A DNA stretch of 64,000 nucleotides from a beta proteobacterium AAP65 (GTDB lineage Bacteria > Pseudomonadota > Gammaproteobacteria > Burkholderiales > Burkholderiaceae_C), in NCBI GenBank assembly GCA_001295865.1, contig LJHW01000001.1, positions 124,001 to 188,000 on the forward strand. Reading direction: 5' to 3'. Below are positions 47,147 to 55,338 of this stretch, piece after piece (positions within the stretch are counted from its first letter, which is position 1; the number at the start of each line of letters is the position of its first letter). The position numbers and the translations under genes were made by a program. Under the pieces are notes generated by a model. The model searched no databases and was not told the origin of the DNA. It saw only the letters and a program-made list of their open reading frames with translations.

Positions 47147-48039
47147 AAACCTTCGCCCACGCGCCGCCGCCCGACACCCTGCCGGCCGACCACTGCCGCA
47201 ACTGCGCGCAGCGCCTGCCCGAGCCCACGCCGCCCTTCTGCCCGCAGTGCGGGCAAGAGACGCGGCTGCGCGCGCCCACGCTGGGCGAGTTTGCGCAGCA
47301 GTTCGGCGGCGCCTACCTCAGCACCGAAGGCGCGCTCTGGCGCACGCTGAAGCTGCTGCTGCTCCAACCTGGCGTGCTCACGCGCCTGTACATCGACGGC
47401 CGACGCAAACACTACGTGCTGCCGCTGCGGCTGTACCTCACCATCAGCCTGCTCGTGCTGCTGGCGCTGCGGCTGGTGGCGCAGGCCAGCCTCGAAGCGC
47501 CCGACGCCGTGCGCATGGACGGCCCGGCGCCACCGAACTTCGAGCTGCAGCTGATCGCCGGCAGCGCCGGCCTGAAGGACGGCGTCTTCTACTGCCAAGG
47601 CCTGCCCGAGCCGCTGTGCAAACGGCTGAAGCGACGCATCGACGTGAAGCCCGAGGCCGCGGCCGACGCGGTGCGCGAGCTCGGCGGGCGCTTCATGGGC
47701 AACCTGGGCCTGGCGCTGTTCCTGCTGGTGCCGAGCTTCGCGCTCTTCATGAAACTGGTCTACCTGAACCGCCGGCTGCGCTACACCGAACACCTGGTCT
47801 TCGGCCTGCACGTGCACGCCTGTTGGTTTCTGCTGGTGGCCTGCACGCTGCTGCCGCTGGGCGGCGCCGAACGCTTCGCCTTGCTGGCGGTGCCCGTCTA
47901 CACGCTGATGGCGATGAAACAGGTCTACGGCGGCGGCTGGGGCTGGCGCTGGTGGCGCGCGGCGGTGGTCAGCACGCTCTACCTGACGGTGCTCTCCTTC
48001 GCGATGGTGGCCGTCGCGCTGTACGCGCTGCTGACCTGA
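47143..48039 (+). CDS. DUF3667-like membrane protein with N-terminal zinc ribbon
   Basis: A 298-residue protein. The N-terminus holds a zinc-ribbon motif, CRNCAQRL followed by FCPQCGQE. Next comes LGEFAQQFGGAYLSTEGALW then LLLLQPGVLTRLYIDGRRKHYVLPLRLYL, the signature of DUF3667-type proteins. Four hydrophobic spans follow: ~105-122, ~190-208, ~230-250 and ~275-297. Between the first two, a ~65-residue hydrophilic domain with a Cys pair faces the other side of the membrane. Function is unknown. It is divergent from chrA and convergent with the TPR-GGDEF gene. Confidence 0.8.
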   Translation: MKTFAHAPPPDTLPADHCRNCAQRLPEPTPPFCPQCGQETRLRAPTLGEFAQQFGGAYLSTEGALWRTLKLLLLQPGVLTRLYIDGRRKHYVLPLRLYLTISLLVLLALRLVAQASLEAPDAVRMDGPAPPNFELQLIAGSAGLKDGVFYCQGLPEPLCKRLKRRIDVKPEAAADAVRELGGRFMGNLGLALFLLVPSFALFMKLVYLNRRLRYTEHLVFGLHVHACWFLLVACTLLPLGGAERFALLAVPVYTLMAMKQVYGGGWGWRWWRAAVVSTLYLTVLSFAMVAVALYALLT

Positions 48040-48046
48040 GGCGTCC

Positions 48047-49831
48047 TCAACCGCAGACGCGGTCGCGCCCCGCGTGTTTGGCGCGGTAGAGCTGGCGGTC
48101 GGCGGCCTGCACCAGGCCTTCATCGGGTGCACCGGCCTCGAAGGCGGCCACGCCGATGCTCACGCTCAGCGCGCGCAGCCCGGGGTGCACCGCCGTCCAG
48201 GCGTGGCGGGCCACGCGCTCGCGCAGCTTCTCGCAGGCTTCCAGGGCCTGGGCCAGTGAGCTCTCGACGAGGATGAGCATGAACTCCTCGCCGCCGTAGC
48301 GGCCCAGCACATCGCTGGCGCGGCAGTTCGCACGCAGCAGGCCGGCCAGCGTGCGCAGCACCGCATCGCCCACGCCATGCGAGAGCTGGTCGTTGACGGC
48401 CTTGAAGTGGTCGACGTCGATCATCGCCACCGCCAGCGGGTGGCCGAAGCGGCGCGCGCGTTCGGTCTCGCGCTGCAGCTGCAGGTCGAGCCAGCGGCGG
48501 TTGGCCACGCCGGTGAGGCCGTCTTCGCGCGCCAGCTGCTGCAGCAGCTCGGCCTGGGCCTGCAGCTCGGCCAGCAGCTGGCTGCGGCTTTGCTCGGCGC
48601 GCCGCGCTTCGTCCAGCGCCTGCAGCAGCTGCGCGCTGCGCGCACGCTCGGCCTGGGCGTCGTGTTCGGCGCTGGTCAGGGCCTGCTGCTGCAGGAACTG
48701 GCGCAGACGCCGCTGCGCGGGCTGGTTGCGCAGTCGGCGCTCGCAGGCCTGGAAAGCCCGCTGGTGGCGCAGCGCGGCGGCCAGGTCGCCCGCGGCTTCA
48801 TGGGCGAGCGAGAGACCTTCATGGGCCTGGGCGCAGAGCTGCAGCGCGCCGGCAGCTTCGGCCAGCTGGTGGGCCTGCGCCAGCAAGGCCAGGGCCTCGG
48901 CAGGACGGCCCAGGGCCCGGGGCGTTTCGGCCTGCGCGAGCAACACCTCGGCTTCAAGGCTGAGATCACCGCGGCGCTGCGCCAAGGCGGCCGCCTCGTC
49001 CAGCCACGCACCCGCAACTGCATGCGCCCCATGCTCCTGCAGCGCCTGCGCCAGGGCCACCAAGGCATCGACCTGGTCGCCCATGTTGCCCGTGCCGCGG
49101 GCCAGCACCAGCGCCTGTTCGGCCAAGGTCCCGGCCGCTGCCGCGTCGCCGGTCTTCCGAAGCAGCTGCGACAAGGACACCAACACCGTGCTCTCATGCG
49201 CACGGTCGGCGGTGGCACGCACCAGGGCCAGGCTGGCCCGTAAGTGCTGCTCGGCAGCAGCTGGCTCTTCCAGCATCGCCAGCAGCGTGCCCAGGTGCGT
49301 GAGGGCGTAGGCCTGCACACGCCCGTCATCGCTCTGCTGCGCAAGCTCAAGGGTCTCCTGGGCACAGGCCAACGCCAAGGCCAGGTCGCCGTTGTGGCGG
49401 TGCTGCAGCGCGATGTTGTGCAGGGCCGCGGCCTCGCCGACGCGGTCGCCCACTGCAGCCCGCAGCGCGCGCACCTGTTCGAAGACGCGGATGGCCGCTT
49501 CGCCATGCCCCGCCATGCCCAGCCGAACGCCTTGCTGGTTCAGCGCCTCGGCCTCGCCGGCCTGGTCGCCCAGGCTGCGCAGCAGGCTCACGGCCTGCTG
49601 CAGCAGCGATTCGCAGTCTTCGCCCGCCGGTGCGGCATCGCCCAGGATGGACAGGCACACCGCGCGCCGCAGCAGCGCGTAGGCCAGGCCGCGCTGGTGG
49701 TCGCAGGCCAGCGCCAGCGTGTGCGCGTGCTCGGCCAGTGCGAGTGCGGCACGGGCGTCGGTGTGGCGCAGCGCGTGCGCCTGCGCCACCAGCGCGTCGA
49801 TCTCGGCGGCCTGCGGCGCCGTGGTGTTCAC
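48047..49831 (-). CDS. TPR-repeat diguanylate cyclase
   Basis: A 594-residue soluble protein. Residues ~1-390 are TPR-like helical repeats (for example HNIALQHRHNGDLALALACA), followed by a coiled-coil linker rich in Gln/Leu/Glu (~395-440). The C-terminal GGDEF domain (~440-594) has ANRRWLDLQL, FKAVNDQLSHGVGDAVL, the active signature GRYGGEEF and, five residues before GGEEF, an RASD product-inhibition site (RxxD). It should synthesise c-di-GMP under control of a protein partner bound by the TPRs. GTG 49831 overlaps the HAD gene stop (GTGA), so the two are coupled and expressed from the promoter region shared with bchE. Confidence 0.9.
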   Translation of the reverse strand: MNTTAPQAAEIDALVAQAHALRHTDARAALALAEHAHTLALACDHQRGLAYALLRRAVCLSILGDAAPAGEDCESLLQQAVSLLRSLGDQAGEAEALNQQGVRLGMAGHGEAAIRVFEQVRALRAAVGDRVGEAAALHNIALQHRHNGDLALALACAQETLELAQQSDDGRVQAYALTHLGTLLAMLEEPAAAEQHLRASLALVRATADRAHESTVLVSLSQLLRKTGDAAAAGTLAEQALVLARGTGNMGDQVDALVALAQALQEHGAHAVAGAWLDEAAALAQRRGDLSLEAEVLLAQAETPRALGRPAEALALLAQAHQLAEAAGALQLCAQAHEGLSLAHEAAGDLAAALRHQRAFQACERRLRNQPAQRRLRQFLQQQALTSAEHDAQAERARSAQLLQALDEARRAEQSRSQLLAELQAQAELLQQLAREDGLTGVANRRWLDLQLQRETERARRFGHPLAVAMIDVDHFKAVNDQLSHGVGDAVLRTLAGLLRANCRASDVLGRYGGEEFMLILVESSLAQALEACEKLRERVARHAWTAVHPGLRALSVSIGVAAFEAGAPDEGLVQAADRQLYRAKHAGRDRVCG

Positions 49832-50541
49832 GGCAGGCCCAGGGTGTCGGCCAGGGCCTCGAAGCTGTCCACCGCGAGGTCGAACTCGCCCGGCTGCCAG
49901 CGCTCCATCGCGCCACCGGGGCCACGCTCCAGCGGGCGCGCCACGTAGGCCGTGCGCAGGCCGCAGGCGGCCGCGGCGCGCAGGTCGCTGGGGTGGGCGG
50001 CCACCAGCATCACCTGCGCCGGCGCCAGGTCGAGCAGGCGCGCGGCGCCGAGGTAAACCTCGGGGTCGGGCTTGTAGTGGTGGAAAAACTCGGCCGTAAG
50101 CACCGCGTCCCACGGCAGGCCGCCGAACTTGGCCATAGCCACCAGCAGCGACAGGTTGCCGTTGCTCAGCGTGGTGAGGGTGTAGCGGCGCTTCAGGCGC
50201 TGCAGGCCGCCCACGCTGTCGGGCCAGGGGTGCAGGCGGTGCCAGATGCGGTTGAGATCGGCACGCGCGGCTTCGTCCAGGGTGATGCCGTGCTCGGCCA
50301 GCAGGCCATCCAGGATGCGGCGGTGCAGTCCGTCGATGTTCGTCCACGGCAGCGCACCGCTGCGCACCTGCTGCATGGCCGGCTGGTAGCCGGCGCGCCA
50401 GGCCAGCGCAAAGGCGCTGCCGTCCACCGGCAGGCCCAGGCGCTGCACCTCGGCAGCGATGCTGCCGTGCCAGTCGACGACGGTGCCGAAGACGTCGAAA
50501 CACAGGGCTTGCACGTCAGGAAGTGGGGTCGACAGGGGCAT
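49828..50541 (-). CDS. Haloacid dehalogenase type II-like HAD hydrolase
   Basis: A 237-residue HAD-superfamily protein. Motif I is [15 protein letters not shown] with the nucleophilic Asp, motif II TTLSNGN, motif [15 protein letters not shown] with the Lys, and motif [17 protein letters not shown]. The pattern is that of L-2-haloacid dehalogenases, although many such proteins act on other small substrates, so the annotation is generic. ATG at 50541 is preferred; a start 23 codons upstream would extend into the PpsR-like operator. It is divergent from bchE and its stop overlaps the GGDEF gene start. Confidence 0.88.
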   Translation of the reverse strand: MPLSTPLPDVQALCFDVFGTVVDWHGSIAAEVQRLGLPVDGSAFALAWRAGYQPAMQQVRSGALPWTNIDGLHRRILDGLLAEHGITLDEAARADLNRIWHRLHPWPDSVGGLQRLKRRYTLTTLSNGNLSLLVAMAKFGGLPWDAVLTAEFFHHYKPDPEVYLGAARLLDLAPAQVMLVAAHPSDLRAAAACGLRTAYVARPLERGPGGAMERWQPGEFDLAVDSFEALADTLGLP

Positions 50542-50590
50542 CGGTGGCTCGGGGTGGGGCGCTGCGGTGGCCGCGCGACGACGGCGGCGT

Positions 50591-50610
50591 GTGTCACGTG
50601 AATTTGACAC
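50591..50610. promoter_or_regulatory. PpsR/CrtJ-type operator upstream of bchE
   Basis: GTGTCA-N8-TGACAC (50591-50596 / 50605-50610) contains TGT-N12-ACA (50592-50609), the recognition pattern of the aerobic photosynthesis repressor PpsR/CrtJ in purple bacteria. The right half also spells TTGACA (50604-50609), a perfect sigma-70 -35 hexamer on the plus strand, so binding could occlude a promoter. It lies 75 bases before the bchE ATG and 50 bases before the divergent HAD gene start. No clear -10 at 17 nt is visible. Confidence 0.75.
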
Positions 50611-50684
50611 AACTCAAGCCCGCGGCCGGCCCCCGCGCTTACGGTGGGCACCCTGCCCCTCCACCCCAGGCCCGAGACCGCCCC

Positions 50685-52328
50685 ATGCGCATCCTCTTCA
50701 TCCACCCCAACTACCACTCGGGCGGGGCCGAGATCGCTGGCAACTGGCCGCCCGCCTGGGTGGCCTACCTCACCGGCTACCTCAAGGCCGACGGCTACAC
50801 CGACGTGCATTTCGTCGACGCGATGACGCACCACCTCAGCGACGAAGAGGTGGAAGCACGCATCCGCGAGATCCAGCCCGACATCGTGGGCTGCACCGCC
50901 ATCACGCCGGCCATCTACAAGGCCGAGCGCCTGCTGCAGGTGGCCAAGCAGGTGAACCCGGCCATCGTCACCGTGCTGGGCGGCATCCACGGCACCTTCA
51001 TGTACCCGCAGGTGCTGAAAGAGGCGCCGTGGATCGACGCCGTGGTGCGCGGCGAAGGTGAACAGGTCTTCCTGAACTTCGTGCGCGCCGTGGAAGACGG
51101 CAGCTGGGCGCGCGAGCCGCTGTCGGTGCGCGGCGTGGCCTACAACGACGCGCAGGGCCAGGTGGTGGCCACCGCGGCCGAGCCGCCCATTCAGGACCTG
51201 GACCGCATCACGCCCGACTGGGGCCTGCTGGAGTGGGACAAGTACACCTACATCCCGCTGGGCGTGCGCGTGGCCATCCCGAACTTCGCGCGCGGCTGCC
51301 CCTTCACGTGCAGCTTCTGCAGCCAGTGGAAGTTCTGGCGCGATTACCGCATCCGCGAGCCGAAGAAGGTGGTCGACGAGATCGAGACCCTGGTGAAGGA
51401 CCACGGCGTGGGCTTCTTCATCCTGGCCGACGAAGAACCCACCATCCACCGCAAGAAGTTCATCGCCTTCTGCGAGGAGCTGATCGCACGCGGCCTGCCC
51501 GACAAGGTGCAGTGGGGCATCAACACCCGTGTCACCGACATCCTGCGCGACGAGAAGCTGCTGCCGATGTTCCGCCAGGCCGGCCTGGTGCACGTGAGCC
51601 TGGGCACCGAGGCTGCGGCGCAGCTGAAGCTCGACCGCTTCAACAAAGAGACGACGATCGAGCAGAACAAGAAGGCGATACGCCTGCTGCGCGAGGCCGG
51701 CATCGTGACCGAGGCGCAGTTCATCGTGGGCCTGGAGAACGAAACCGCCGAGACGCTGGAAGAGACCTACCAGATGGCGCGCGACTGGAACCCCGACATG
51801 GCCAACTGGGCGATGTACACGCCCTGGCCCTTCAGCGACCTGTTCCAGGAGCTGGGCGACAAGGTCGAGGTCTTCGATTTCGAGAAGTACAACTTCGTCA
51901 CGCCCATCATGAAGCCCGACGCCATGGACCGCGCCGAGCTGCTCGACCGGGTGATGAACAACTACCGCCGCTTCTTCATGAACAAGAGCTTCTTCCAGTA
52001 CCCCTGGGAGAAAGACAAGTTCCGGCGCAAGTACCTGATGGGCTGCCTCAAGGCCTTCTTGAAGAGCGGTTTCCAGCGCACCTTCTACGACCTCGGGCGC
52101 GTGGGCTACTGGGGACCACAGAGCAAGAAGAACGTCAACTTCCAGTTCGCCGGCACGCAGGTGCACGCGCGGCCCGATGCCGAAGCCATCGCACGCGCCG
52201 ATGCCGACTGGGTGACCATGCACGGCCCGAAGATCGAGATGCGCCGGCGCAAGGGCGACGAGAACTTCGCCGCGGCCGAGGCCGCGATGGCCTGCGGCGG
52301 CGGCAAAGAGCAGCTCGAACAGGCCTGA
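50685..52328 (+). CDS. bchE: Mg-protoporphyrin IX monomethyl ester oxidative cyclase, anaerobic (BchE)
   Basis: A 547-residue radical-SAM/cobalamin enzyme that forms the fifth (isocyclic) ring of bacteriochlorophyll without oxygen. The N-terminal B12-binding-like domain has [20 protein letters not shown] and [12 protein letters not shown]. The radical-SAM cluster motif C-x3-C-x2-C is at Cys205, Cys209, Cys212 ([10 protein letters not shown]). QWKFWRDYR and the long conserved C-terminal part ([17 protein letters not shown]) are specific to BchE rather than generic radical-SAM proteins. Length is normal. ATG 50685 gives the family N-terminus. bchJ follows four bases after the stop. A PpsR/CrtJ-type palindrome upstream suggests repression in air. 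Confidence 0.95.
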   Translation: MRILFIHPNYHSGGAEIAGNWPPAWVAYLTGYLKADGYTDVHFVDAMTHHLSDEEVEARIREIQPDIVGCTAITPAIYKAERLLQVAKQVNPAIVTVLGGIHGTFMYPQVLKEAPWIDAVVRGEGEQVFLNFVRAVEDGSWAREPLSVRGVAYNDAQGQVVATAAEPPIQDLDRITPDWGLLEWDKYTYIPLGVRVAIPNFARGCPFTCSFCSQWKFWRDYRIREPKKVVDEIETLVKDHGVGFFILADEEPTIHRKKFIAFCEELIARGLPDKVQWGINTRVTDILRDEKLLPMFRQAGLVHVSLGTEAAAQLKLDRFNKETTIEQNKKAIRLLREAGIVTEAQFIVGLENETAETLEETYQMARDWNPDMANWAMYTPWPFSDLFQELGDKVEVFDFEKYNFVTPIMKPDAMDRAELLDRVMNNYRRFFMNKSFFQYPWEKDKFRRKYLMGCLKAFLKSGFQRTFYDLGRVGYWGPQSKKNVNFQFAGTQVHARPDAEAIARADADWVTMHGPKIEMRRRKGDENFAAAEAAMACGGGKEQLEQA

Positions 52329-52332
52329 GCCC

Positions 52333-52962
52333 ATGACGCCAGCCGCCGTGCTGCCAGGCCGCATCGGGCCCAACGCCATCACCCGCGTGGCCGAGGCCCT
52401 GGCCGCGCGCCTGGGCACCAGTGCCACCTGGGACTTGTTCGACCGCGCCGGCCTGCTGCGCCACCTGCGCACCCCGCCCACGCAGATGGTGGACGAGGCC
52501 GAGGTGCGCCGCCTGCATGCCGCCCTGCGCGAGCAGCTGGGCGCGGCCGAGGCCGCCGACGTGGCGCGTGCCGCGGGCCGCTGCACCGCGCACTACCTGC
52601 TGGCGCACCGCATCCCGCAGGCCGTGCAGCGGGTGTTGCGCCGGCTGCCGGCCCCGCTGGCAGCGCGCGTGCTGCTCAAGGCCATCACACGCAACGCCTG
52701 GACCTTCACCGGCAGCGGCGAGTTCAGCGCCACCGTCGCGCCTTGGTTCGGCCAGGCCGCAGCGCCGCCGGTGCAGCTGCACATCCGCCACAACCCGCTG
52801 TGCCAGGGCCTGCACAGCAGCGCGCCGGCCTGCGACTACTACGCCGCCACCTTCGAGCGCCTGTTCCAGGTGCTGGTGCACCCGGCCACCCGCGTGCAAG
52901 AGGTGGCCTGCGAAGCCTGCGGCGACGCCGAGTGCCGTTTTGAGCTGCGCTGGCACCGCTGA
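52333..52962 (+). CDS. bchJ: Bacteriochlorophyll biosynthesis protein BchJ (V4R domain)
   Basis: A 209-residue protein with a V4R (4-vinyl reductase) domain. The start LPGRIGPNAITRVAEALAA and the closing part (CQGLHSSAPACDYYAATFER ... CEACGDAECRFELRW) with its conserved cysteines fit BchJ. Once called 4-vinyl reductase, BchJ is now regarded as an accessory factor in bacteriochlorophyll synthesis, possibly a porphyrin carrier. The gene starts four bases after bchE, forming a two-gene operon. No other photosynthesis genes are in the window, so this pair lies apart from the main photosynthesis cluster. Confidence 0.92.
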   Translation: MTPAAVLPGRIGPNAITRVAEALAARLGTSATWDLFDRAGLLRHLRTPPTQMVDEAEVRRLHAALREQLGAAEAADVARAAGRCTAHYLLAHRIPQAVQRVLRRLPAPLAARVLLKAITRNAWTFTGSGEFSATVAPWFGQAAAPPVQLHIRHNPLCQGLHSSAPACDYYAATFERLFQVLVHPATRVQEVACEACGDAECRFELRWHR

Positions 52963-53034
52963 GCGCGCCTGAGCCCACGGGCAAGCGCCCGGCGCTGCGG
53001 GCTTGTACCCCGTCGCCGCCGAGGGGGCGCCGCC

Positions 53035-53040
53035 TAGAAT
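53035..53040 (+). promoter_or_regulatory. -10-like TAGAAT upstream of purB
   Basis: TAGAAT lies 77 nt before the purB ATG, in the 155-base spacer after bchJ. No good -35 at 16-18 nt is visible. The GC-rich stretch before it contains no obvious terminator with a T-tract. Confidence 0.35.
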
Positions 53041-53117
53041 CGAGCCTGTCCGCGCCGGGTCTGTTGCCGCCTTTTCAGCGGCGAACCGCGGCGCGGCTCC
53101 CTCACACGGCCTGCTGC

Positions 53118-54491
53118 ATGAACCTCTCCGCCCTCACCGCCCTGTCGCCCCTGGACGGGCGTTACGCCGCCAAGCTGCAGACGCTGCGGCCCCTGCTCTC
53201 CGAATTCGGCCTCATGCAGCACCGCGTGCAGGTGGAGGTGGAATGGTTCATCGCGCTGTCCGACGCCGGCTTTGCCGAGTTCAAGCCGCTGAGCGAAGCC
53301 TCGCGCGGTTTGCTGCGGTCGCTGTCGCTGCGTTTCAGCGAGGCCGACGCGCAGGCCATCAAGGACATCGAAAAAACCACCAACCACGACGTCAAGGCCG
53401 TGGAGATGTGGATCAAGAGCCGCTTCAAGGGCCATGCCGATCTTGAAGCCGCGGCCGAGTTCGTGCACTTCGCCTGCACCAGCGAAGACATCAACAACAC
53501 CAGCCACGCGCTGATGCTGAAAGCCGCGCGTGAGCAGGCGCTGCTGCCGGCGCTGGACAAGCTGCTGCTGCAGCTGGGCGCGATGGCGCAGACCCTGGCC
53601 GCGCTGCCCATGCTCAGCCGCACGCATGGCCAGACGGCCAGCCCCACCACGGTGGGCAAGGAAGTGGCCAACGTCGCCGCGCGCCTGGCCACGGCGCGTG
53701 CGCGCATCGCCGCCGTGCCGCTGCTGGCCAAGATGAACGGCGCGGTGGGCAACTACAACGCGCACCTGGCGGCCTACCCCGGGTTTGATTGGGAAGGCTT
53801 CAGCCGCCGCGTCGTGGAAGAGCGTCTGGGCCTGGGCTTCAACGCCTACACCATCCAGATCGAGCCGCACGACTACATGGCCGAGCTCTTCGATGCCGTG
53901 GCGCGCGCCAACACGCTGCTCATCGACTGGGCGCGCGATGTCTGGGGCTACATCAGCCTGGGCTACTTCAAGCAGAAGGTGAAGAAGGGCGAGGTCGGCA
54001 GCAGCACGATGCCGCACAAGGTCAACCCCATCGACTTCGAGAACGCCGAAGGCAACTTCGGCCTGGCCAACGCGCTGCTGGGTCACATGAGCCACAAGCT
54101 GCCCATCAGCCGCTGGCAGCGCGACCTGACCGACAGCACCGTGTTGCGCAACATGGGCGTGGCCCTGGGCTACGCGCTGCTGGCCTGCGACAGCCTGAGC
54201 CGCGGCATCGACAAGCTGGAGGTCAACGCCGCCGCGCTGGCCGCCGACCTGGATGGCGCCTGGGAAGTGCTGGCCGAGCCGGTGCAGACCGTGATGCGCC
54301 GCCACGGCCTGCCCGACCCCTACAACCAGCTCAAGGAATTCACGCGCGGCCAGCCCATCACACGCGAGCTGATGCAGGGGTTCATCACCGGCCTGGCGCT
54401 GCCTGAAGAAGACAAGCAGCGCCTGCTGGCGATGACGCCGGGCAGCTACACCGGCCTGGCCGCCGAGCTGGCGCAGCGCTGGAAGCCATGA
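53118..54491 (+). CDS. purB: Adenylosuccinate lyase
   Basis: A 457-residue fumarase/aspartase-superfamily enzyme acting twice in purine synthesis (SAICAR to AICAR, adenylosuccinate to AMP). It starts [19 protein letters not shown], typical of the E. coli-like PurB branch. [19 protein letters not shown] and [18 protein letters not shown] hold catalytic histidines. The superfamily signature is [19 protein letters not shown] 53118 is chosen for this N-terminus. pyrF overlaps its stop (ATGA), so both nucleotide-synthesis genes are co-translated. Confidence 0.97.
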   Translation: MNLSALTALSPLDGRYAAKLQTLRPLLSEFGLMQHRVQVEVEWFIALSDAGFAEFKPLSEASRGLLRSLSLRFSEADAQAIKDIEKTTNHDVKAVEMWIKSRFKGHADLEAAAEFVHFACTSEDINNTSHALMLKAAREQALLPALDKLLLQLGAMAQTLAALPMLSRTHGQTASPTTVGKEVANVAARLATARARIAAVPLLAKMNGAVGNYNAHLAAYPGFDWEGFSRRVVEERLGLGFNAYTIQIEPHDYMAELFDAVARANTLLIDWARDVWGYISLGYFKQKVKKGEVGSSTMPHKVNPIDFENAEGNFGLANALLGHMSHKLPISRWQRDLTDSTVLRNMGVALGYALLACDSLSRGIDKLEVNAAALAADLDGAWEVLAEPVQTVMRRHGLPDPYNQLKEFTRGQPITRELMQGFITGLALPEEDKQRLLAMTPGSYTGLAAELAQRWKP

Positions 54492-55327
54492 CGGCAGACT
54501 TCCGCGCCCAGCTGGTGGCCGCGCAGGCCACGAACGATTCGATGCTTTGCGTGGGCCTCGACCCCGAGCCGGCGAAGTTCCCCGGTGCCTGGAAGGACGA
54601 CCCCGCACGCATCTTCGATTTCTGCAGCGCCATCGTCGACGCGACGAAAGACCTCGTCTGCGCCTTCAAGCCGCAGATCGCCTACTTCGCCGCGCAGCGC
54701 GCCGAAGACCAGCTCGAACGCCTGATGGCGCACCTGCGCGCCGTGGCGCCGCAGGTGCCGGTGATCCTGGACGCCAAACGCGGCGACATCGGCGCCACCG
54801 CCGAGCAGTACGCGCGCGAGGCTTTCGAGCGCTACCGCGCCGACGCCGTGACGCTCTCGCCCTTCATGGGCCTGGATTCCGTCGAGCCGTACATGAAGTG
54901 GGCCGGCAAAGGCCTGATCCTGCTGTGCCGCACCAGCAACCCCGGCGGCAGCGACCTGCAGGCGCAGCGCCTGCAGGACGGCAGCCTGCTCTACGAGCAC
55001 ATCGCGCGCCTCGCGGCCGGTGATTGGAACCGCGGCGGTCAACTGGCCCTGGTGGTGGGCGCCACCTTCCCCGCCGAAGTGGCGCGTGTGCGCGAACTGG
55101 CGCCGACGCTGCCGCTGCTGATCCCCGGCATCGGCGCACAAGGCGGTGATGCCGAAGCGACGGTGCGCGCCGGCTGGCGGCCTGGTGGCCCCATCGTCGT
55201 GAGTTCTTCGCGCGCGGTGCTCTACGCCGGCTCGGGCGAACAGGGCGGGGCCCAGTTCGCCGTGGCGGCGCGCCACGCCGCGCTGGGGGCCCGAGAGCAG
55301 CTGCAGCGGGCCCGCCCGCGCGGCTGA
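54488..55327 (+). CDS. pyrF: Orotidine-5'-phosphate decarboxylase (type 2)
   Basis: A 279-residue OMP decarboxylase making UMP. The catalytic Lys/Asp array is in [17 protein letters not shown]. Other conserved parts are [35 protein letters not shown] and [11 protein letters not shown]. Length and motifs correspond to the longer type-2 PyrF common in actinobacteria and betaproteobacteria. ATG overlaps the purB stop by four bases. The next gene, a sensor kinase, begins 11 bases after the stop. Confidence 0.95.
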   Translation: MTADFRAQLVAAQATNDSMLCVGLDPEPAKFPGAWKDDPARIFDFCSAIVDATKDLVCAFKPQIAYFAAQRAEDQLERLMAHLRAVAPQVPVILDAKRGDIGATAEQYAREAFERYRADAVTLSPFMGLDSVEPYMKWAGKGLILLCRTSNPGGSDLQAQRLQDGSLLYEHIARLAAGDWNRGGQLALVVGATFPAEVARVRELAPTLPLLIPGIGAQGGDAEATVRAGWRPGGPIVVSSSRAVLYAGSGEQGGAQFAVAARHAALGAREQLQRARPRG

Positions 55328-55338
55328 ACACGCACGCC

